A stretch of DNA of 64,000 bases, taken from Castor canadensis (Eukaryota > Chordata > Mammalia > Rodentia > Castoridae). Within the stretch, counting starts at the first letter, position 1; every line of letters begins with the position of its first letter. The DNA is taken from contig NC_133397.1 of NCBI RefSeq assembly GCF_047511655.1, positions 45,026,001 through 45,090,000 of the forward strand, written 5' to 3'. The position numbers and the translations under genes were made by a program. The notes below the pieces were generated by a model. It saw nothing but the letters and a program-made list of their open reading frames with translations. It ran no database searches and was not told the origin of the DNA. Shown here piece after piece: positions 57,861 through 64,000 of the stretch.

Positions 57861-58679
57861 TGAACTGATGATTTAAAAATGATATATATTTTGGCTTTGA
57901 AACCAAATGGGTCATTAAATCAATGACACCTTATTCAAAATAAACATGCACAGTATTTACATTCTTGGTTTTGCATATGAAGATCAAATTTCATGTGTTG
58001 AAAAAGTTGAGGTGTCCTCTGCCTATTTAAATGGATTAAATAGTCCATTCCTATATTAAATAGGTTTTTGAAGAAAGTAAATAGTACTTTAAATATTAGA
58101 AAAAATAGTTAGGTACCATGTTTAAGTGCTTAAAATAAGTCAGTGAAACTGAAAAAATCTGATATGTTGGAATTTATTGATATGAGAATGAAGCTATTGG
58201 GAGAGTGTTCATTGAATTACAAATGCTACATAGCAATTAAGTAACTGAAAAAAAACAGAGTTATCAGTTCAACATAATCTTATACAGGAAATATTTGATA
58301 AAAGAAAAGCAATTGTGTTATTAGACATAGTTATATTGCACACAGCATTTGCATAAACAAAATAACAAACACTGGAAAAATGTAGCAAAACTTATAATTC
58401 AATTTCTGTATATAAAATTTCAGACTGGAAATGATGTCTGAAAGAGTACAGGTGATAAAGTGCTAAATTTTCACTTAGAACCTTAGAAAATTGAAAGGCA
58501 AACTATGAGAATTAAAATGTGTTGTATAGAGATCATTGATTATGTCAGAGGAACCAGGCAGAACAGTTCAAAGTGATTTCCTTATAATAGATTCTGAAAA
58601 TGTAGGGAATGGGTCTGGATATTTTTGGTTATAAAAAGCTTAATAATATTAATTACTTAAAAATTCACTTCGTACCTAC
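57861..58679. other. Unassigned AT-rich DNA
   Basis: The left end may hold further L1M ORF1 remnants up to about 57950 (ACACCTTATTCAAAATAAAC). Nothing else is recognised. Confidence 0.4.
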
Positions 58680-59440
58680 TCATTTTATGTTGGTTGACTT
58701 CAGGTTCTAAGGCATAGCTGTGATCTTTGTATCTTCCTGTACCATATTCCTACGTGTTCCTTGCTGCTTGTTTTGATTTGGTTTGGTTTAGCATTCATTT
58801 ATGGATTTCTCAGTTCTACTAGTCATTTTGTGAAGTATAGACTCATCCTTATTCTTAACCCTTCATTCTTACCCCAGCACTTATTTCTTAAAACTTATTT
58901 TTCTCTTTATCCTCTGTGTTCTGAAGTTTCACAGTGATATGCTTTCAGATAGGCCTATTTTCATTGAATGCTCCAGGCAGTCAATGGTACCCTTCAAGAC
59001 AGAAATCTTTGTTGTTCAGTTCTGGGAAAGTTCTTGCATTATTTCTTTCATGGTTTTATCCCTTTTACTTTACTCTGGAAGCTTTTTCTGAAATGTCCGT
59101 TACTTAGAGATTAGATCTCCTAACCTGAACTACAAATCCCCTTATCTTTTTATTTGTTATGTTTTACCACATGTATTCTTTTCTCCTTATTTCTTTATTT
59201 TCATCATTTAATGAGTTGTTGATTTTTACTATAACATTTTTAATTCTCCAAATTTGTTTTTCTGAAAAAATTTCTTGTATTTAGTATTCTAGTATGTCCA
59301 ATAGAATTATTTGATTTCTTTTCTCTTGAGGCTTACAATGATATTCTTTAGAAGATTGCTGGTTTATTTAATCTCTGTTACCTTCTTTGCTGTGTTCACT
59401 CATTTATTCTCATCTCTCTTTTGTGACCCTTGCTTATATG
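58680..59440 (-). mobile_element. Possible ancient LINE fragment, antisense
   Basis: T-rich with TTTCATGGTTTTATCCCTTT, CCTCTGTGTTCTGAAGTTTC and GCTTTTTCTGAAATGTCCGT, a texture like the reversed 5' part of an old L1 or HAL1. No single diagnostic block, so low confidence. Confidence 0.35.
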
Positions 59441-59647
59441 TTCAAAACTAAGGGGCTTACAATTTGCTTGAATCTGTGAAAACCTATATGAGACTTGCCA
59501 CCCTTGGTCTTCACTATGACACATTTAGCCAAAATGTTTCTTTGGAGTACTTAATGTCAATATCTTTACATTTTCTGCAGGCCACGTTAAAATGGAATGA
59601 TATTTTGACTTTTGCTTCCAATTACTTCCAATCTACTGCCACTACCA

Positions 59648-60480
59648 AAATCTGCATCAGACAGAGTTCTCCAGAGAATATATATGTTTATATACATGCC
59701 ATCAACTCACATAATTATGGAGACTAACAAATGTGAAATATGTAAGACAGACCAGGAATCTGGAACCTCAGGCAAGAGTAAATGTTTCAGTCTTGAGCCC
59801 AGAAATTTTAGGGCAAGCTAAGAAGCTGCAAACTCAGATAGGACTTGATCTATACAAGAATGAATATAGAATTTTTAAACCTGTTGAAGCCATCACAAAA
59901 AGAGATAAGGTAGAAAGAAGAAAAATAGAGAAGATGAACCAATTTGGGTTTCATATTTCTGTATATATGTGGAAATGTCACAAGGAAACTCCCTGCAGAG
60001 CTACCTTAAACAAACAAAAGTGTGCAAATACTGTGTACACATGTATGTAAATGGAAAAATGATACTTGTTGAAACTATTCCAGGAATGGTGGGAGTAGGG
60101 AAAAGGAGAATGGTGCAGGGGGTGAATTCAAGTATGATATACTTGATATATTGTAAAAACATTTGTAAATGCTATAATGTACTTCCACCCAGAATGACAA
60201 TAAAATTAAAAAGAAAAGAAAAAATAGAAATCTGAAGAGAAAGTGGGCAGGCTGAAAACTCAGAAAATATTTCTGTGGTGTTATATGAAGGAAGAATGTC
60301 TTTTTCCTAGAGAAACCTTAGTTTCTACTCTTCAATATTTCAATTGAGTGAATGAGAACCTTCCATTTCTGAATGTAGTGTCTTTAAAGTCTGACTGTAG
60401 ATGTTAATTACATCTTGTGTTTGACCAAACCACTGGGTACAACTTACCCAAACTGACACATAAAATGAACCATCACATAT
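59648..60480 (-). mobile_element. ERVL/MaLR-like solo LTR, antisense, split by RepX
   Basis: The left end CTGCATCAGACAGAGTTCTC, then CAGAGAATATATATG and CTCACATAATTATGGAGACT; the right end CCAAACTGACACATAAAATG, then AACCATCACAT. These are the two ends of a common mammalian LTR reversed. RepX copy D (59847-60227) sits in the middle. The family name is uncertain. Confidence 0.65.
59847..60227 (+). mobile_element. RepX copy D, sense, nested in an LTR
   Basis: CTATACAAGAATGAATATAG, AATTTTTAAACCTGTTGAAG, AGAAGATGAACCAATTTGGG, GTCACAAGGAAACTCCCTGC, TACTGTGTACACATGTATGT, AAATGGAAAAATGATACTTG, TTGAAACTATTCCAGGAATG, GGGGGTGAATTCAAGTATGA, TACTTGATATATTGTAAAAA, TGCTATAATGTACTTCCACC, then a CAATAAAATTAAAAAG tail. 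Best-preserved 5' and 3' landmarks of the family here, with some internal loss after CAAACAAAAG. Confidence 0.85.
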
Positions 60481-60834
60481 CCTAATGTATATTTGCTTTT
60501 CGTTGATCAATTCTATTAAATATCACTCACATCTATTAAATTTCAATGACTTTTTAGATATTTATTTAGATCACAGAAAATGAAAAAGTCATTCCCTATA
60601 TGCAGAATCTAAGGAAAAATTTCTACTAGAACTAATTCGTGAATTTAGCATGCAAACAGGATACAGTGTGAACATATAGCAATTGATTATAATTCTATAT
60701 ACTGGAGATAAAGTAGATATAATGCCAACAAAATAAGTACAGTCCTGGCATGTGCAGATGCTAGTAACAGTTATCAAAATGATGTAATTAGAAAGAAACA
60801 TGGTATACATGAAGCAAAAGATAATGCAGCAAAT
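60481..60834. other. Unassigned AT-rich DNA
   Basis: No repeat recognised. A 90-codon minus-strand frame (60589-60861) is Cys/Ile/Tyr-rich without motif. Confidence 0.4.
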
Positions 60835-62680
60835 ATGCCAACTCTCTTTAAGTTGATTCAAAGGTTTAATAAATTTCTTTCAAAATCCCAACATTATTTT
60901 GCAGACATAGATATTATTCTGAAATTTATAAGGAAAGATAGAGGAACTTTTATAACTAAAATAATTTTAAAAAGCAAAACTAAAGTGATAGGAATCAGTC
61001 TACTGATGCTCAAGACACTGTACAGTTACAACAATCAAGATGGCATAATATTGACAAAGGGATGTAACCAAAGTTCAATGAAACAGAATAAAGAAACAGA
61101 CTGAGACAAATATACTCACTAATTGTTGAGAACAATGCAAAAGTAACTTAGTGGACAAAAGATAGTCTTTTAACATGTGGTCCGATCACAATTGGATATT
61201 CATAGGCAAAAAAATTAACCTTAACCACACATAATATGAATATTAATTCAAAATGGTTCTTGGATTTAAATGGAAAAGTTCAAAACATTAAACTTTTATA
61301 ACCAGTATAGGAAGTAATCTTTAAATGTAGAAGTCAGCAAATATTTCTTTAATTTAACACAGAAAAGAAAGAAATATAAAGAGAGAAATTGCTTAATTGG
61401 ACTTAGTCAAAATTAAGATCCTTTATTCTGTTCAAGACTCTATCAAGAAGGTGTATGACATGTATGTAAATGGAAAAACAAGACCTGTTGAAAATTCCAG
61501 GAATGCAGGTAGGAGGGATAAAGAATAATGATGGAGAGGATAAATCCAAATATGATTGTAAGACCTTTTATAAATGCTACAATGACCCCCAGTGCAACAA
61601 TAAAAAAAGAAGGAATATAGAATTTTTAAACCTGTTGGAACCACCATAAGAAAGGGACTAAGGTAGAAAGAAGAAAAATAGGGAAGATAAACTAATTTGA
61701 ATTATAATTATGCATGGAAATATATACATGGAAATATAAGCATATATGCATGGAAATGTCTCAATGAAAGACCCTGTGTTACTAGCTATCTTAAAAGTTT
61801 TTAATTTTGACAAACTTCAGTCATGTATTTTTGTTGTTGATGCTTATACTTTTGGTGTTATCTATGTTCTAATCTAAGGTTATAGAAATTTATATTTATG
61901 TTTTTCTACAGGGAATTTATTTTACAGATTTAAGTCTTAAATTTAAACTCTGAGGTCATTTTTAAAAATTTATGTTTGGCCTTCTTATTCTTGTGGTTCT
62001 GTATTTTCACATTCAATTAATTGCAAATTAAAAATATTTAAAATATTTCCTGTGTTGAAAAAAAAAGTGTATAAGCAAGCTACAGACTACAAGATACTAT
62101 TTGGCAACCACATATCTATCAAAGAACCAGTGTGAAGTGTATTTCACTGTGCAGAATAATGCAACATACCAAGAAAACATGTTGGCACTTTAAAAAATAC
62201 TTAAACATGCAAATATCATAAAATCCAGCAGCCTAACTCATTGACATTTATCCCATGAAATTAAAAAAAAAACTTGTGCTCACACAAAAACTTGTACATT
62301 ACTTTTTATGGAAATTTCATAATACTCAAAAACTAGAAACAACTAAAATGTCCTTCAATAGATAAATGGTTTAATTAAATGTGTCTTACAATGAAATACT
62401 ACTTGGCAATAAAAGTAATGCTAAGTGAAAATAAAAGACAAATCCTAAAACTTACAAATTGTATAATTCCACTTATTTAATATTCTTGAAAAAAATCAAA
62501 GAAGTAATTGCCTTTGCTACCAAGATGTTTACAACTAATGGATAAAAGGTGCTGCACAACTTTCTGGGATGAGGGTAGTTTTCTGTCTTGAGAGAAGTTT
62601 GGGTTACACAATTGTATAGTCCTGTATACTCTTAAAAAACTGTAGTTTTACAATTAACTGTAACTTTTTTCCTAGAAAAT
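60835..62680 (+). mobile_element. Old L1 (L1M-type) ORF2 C-terminus and 3' region, sense, interrupted
   Basis: 60835-61450: AAAATCCCAACATTATTTTG, CAGACATAGATATTATTCTG, TATTGACAAAGGGATGTAAC, AATTGGACTTAGTCAAAATT. After the insert at 61457-62066 it resumes: AAGCAAGCTACAGACTACAA, GATACTATTTGGCAACCACA, ACACAAAAACTTGTACATTA, AACTAAAATGTCCTTCAATA, GAAATACTACTTGGCAATAA, AACTTTCTGGGATGAGGGTA. The two parts are collinear across the insert. Confidence 0.88.
61451..62072 (+). mobile_element. Complex insertion: RepX 3' half, RepX 5' half, antisense L1 piece
   Basis: Copy E (61458-61610) is the RepX 3' half: ACATGTATGTAAATGGAAAA, GTTGAAAATTCCAGGAATGC, TGCTACAATGACCCCCAGTG, CAACAATAAAAAAAG. Directly after it comes copy F (61611-61797), a RepX 5' half: GGAATATAGAATTTTTAAAC, CTGTTGGAACCACCATAAG, GATAAACTAATTTGAATTAT, GACCCTGTGTTACTAGCTAT. 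Then 61800-62045 reads as antisense old L1 (TTGTTGTTGATGCTTATACT, TTTGGTGTTATCTATG), and an A run precedes the right flank. GTGTAT occurs at both edges (61451-61456, 62067-62072) as a possible short target-site duplication. Confidence 0.65.
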
Positions 62681-63119
62681 AACATAGAGTGCTGCTGGAT
62701 TCCAGCTAATGATATGCATAAAGTGTTTATTGTTGAAATGCACAGGTGTTTTGAATTTATTCCAGAATATATTCAAGTAATTAGATGAATGGATAGATGG
62801 ATACACATTTTATGAAAATGAAAACAACAGAATATTAACGTTTATGAAATATTAGCTTTGGTGTGTGAATATTCACTGTATAATTCAATTTACTGACTGA
62901 GTTCTTTTCAAAGAAAATTGTTGGAGCAAACAATGCTCATTTTTGCATTCTAAAGTTAATAGGAATTATGAGAAAATTAGCATTGGGGAAGGCAACTCAA
63001 AAACTACTTAAGAACATATTAAAAATGAGAGGAATTAGTACATGAGGAGATAAATTACTCACACAGTAATTTAAAGTAATTGGAGATTGAGCAGAAAATG
63101 AAAACATACTGTAGTAATT
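62681..63119. other. Unassigned AT-rich DNA
   Basis: No element recognised between the old L1 and the MLT1-like LTR. Confidence 0.4.
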
Positions 63120-63548
63120 TGTTAGGATTGCCATTAACAAAGAATCCCATACTGGGTGACTTGTTCAACAGAAATTTATTGTCTCACGTTTCTGAGGGCT
63201 AGAAATCTAAGATCAAGGTGTCAGCAGGATTGCTTCCTTTGTGAGGGCTGTGAGGCAGAATCTGTTCCACTCCTCTTGCCTAGTTTCTGGTGCTTTGTTG
63301 GCAATCTTAGGCATTTCTTGGCAATAAAACCATCACTTTATTGTTTGTCTTTATTTTCCTATGGGATATTCCTTTAGGTCTGTCTCTATAATTCCTCTTA
63401 TAAGTGTATCAGTCATATTGGATTAGGACCTATCCTGATGACCTCTTCTTAACTAATCTTGTCTGCATTGCATAAATGCTATTTCTGAATAAGGTAACAT
63501 TCTAAGGTACTCAGATTTAGAATATCAACACATGAATCTGGAAGGAGC
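63120..63548 (-). mobile_element. MLT1-like MaLR solo LTR, antisense
   Basis: TTGTTAGGATTGCCATTAAC, AACAGAAATTTATTGTCTCA, GAGGGCTAGAAATCTAAGAT, CAAGGTGTCAGCAGGATTGC, TTCCTTTGTGAGGGCTGTGA, CATATTGGATTAGGACCTAT, CTGATGACCTCTTCTTAACT, CTGAATAAGGTAACATTCTA, AGGTACTCAGATTTAGAATA, TCAACACATGAATCTGG. Clear reversed MaLR LTR; the 73-codon frame inside it is fortuitous. Confidence 0.88.
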
Positions 63549-64000
63549 ACAAATAAACCAGCAAGACCAGATACAATAGATCAGAGGTGCAGTACTGAAA
63601 TAGTGCAGACAGAACTGGAGCTCCGAGCCACTTGAGTCTGTGTTAAAGTAGACATGGAAGGCAATGCAACCTGCTGAAGTCCAGTGCCCTGGTAGGCTGG
63701 TATGTCTTTTGTTGCAAGCAGCTCAGTTATATGTGCTTATTTCAAATTTTATTAAAGAATAGCCCAAAAGAATTTGGTCAACAGTACTATAACTGCAATA
63801 CTAAGAGCTTTCCTCCTTCTTAGCGAAGGTTGTGTTTAGTACATCTAACCTTTCCCTATTCCCATTTACTTTACAATGCTATTTGCATATAAAGCAACAC
63901 AACTTTTGCTTTATGATGTCATTATTTCTCTATTCACTAATCAGAATAAGCTAATTAAGAATCTTAATTTAAACAAAAATAAATTATGTTTTATTCCAAA
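63549..64000. other. Unassigned
   Basis: 63549-63720 is more GC-balanced (GGAGCTCCGAGCCACTTGAG) and the rest is AT-rich. No repeat or gene signature seen up to the window edge. Confidence 0.4.

Overview
This window looks like mammalian, most likely rodent, nuclear DNA. It is AT-rich (by eye, not counted), intergenic or deep-intronic, and built almost entirely from retrotransposon remnants of different ages. I see no intact protein-coding gene, no tRNA, rRNA or snRNA gene, no CRISPR array and no prokaryotic or phage architecture. The organism call rests on three things. (1) There are many short SINEs with an ID-type (tRNA-Ala-like) unit carrying internal A- and B-box motifs, often fused to a B1-like (7SL-derived) unit. 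(2) There are L1 LINEs with a distinctive G-rich 3' UTR. (3) There are many MaLR-type solo LTRs. The SINE and L1 forms remind me of beaver (Castor) or a related non-mouse rodent; that is recognition from memory, not a search.

Layout. 1-3172: sense L1 cut by the window edge and internally deleted. 3.6-4.5 kb: old antisense L1 plus a SINE. 4.6-8.0 kb: mostly unassigned. 8.0-10.4 kb: a dispersed 3'-UTR-like repeat (called RepX here) and a SINE cluster. 11.2 kb: LTR. 12.1-16.6 kb: an old antisense L1 broken by a Tigger-like DNA transposon and three SINEs. 16.7-19.9 kb: a hAT fragment, LTRs and a CT microsatellite. 20-29 kb: low-repeat AT-rich DNA with two strong palindromes and a 26-bp tandem repeat. 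29.06-30.02 kb: two LTRs of one family in inverted orientation. 30.8-40.3 kb: sparse LTR, L1 and MIR fragments. 40.4-42.4 kb: an inverted (twin-primed) L1 ending in a SINE fusion. 42.8-47.06 kb: an antisense L1 with ORF1 and a GC-richer 5' UTR but with much of ORF2 missing. 47.4-48.2 kb: a processed pseudogene of TEX12 split by another L1 3' end. 49.35-55.7 kb: a SINE-L1 chimera, RepX, an LTR and SINEs. 55.8-57.9 kb: old L1 5' UTR and ORF1, containing a tiny twin-primed L1. 59.6-60.5 kb: an LTR with nested RepX. 60.8-62.7 kb: an old sense L1 with a complex nested insertion. 63.1-63.5 kb: an MLT1-like LTR.

No genes cooperate here. The biological content is a record of retrotransposition: target-primed insertion, twin priming, template switching, nested insertion and one retrocopied germline gene. 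The most useful observations are the TEX12 retrocopy, the recurrent RepX family (probably an L1 3' UTR or an L1-mobilised element), the SINE/L1 chimeras and the inverted LTR pair. I found nothing that supports a new defence, biosynthetic or regulatory system.
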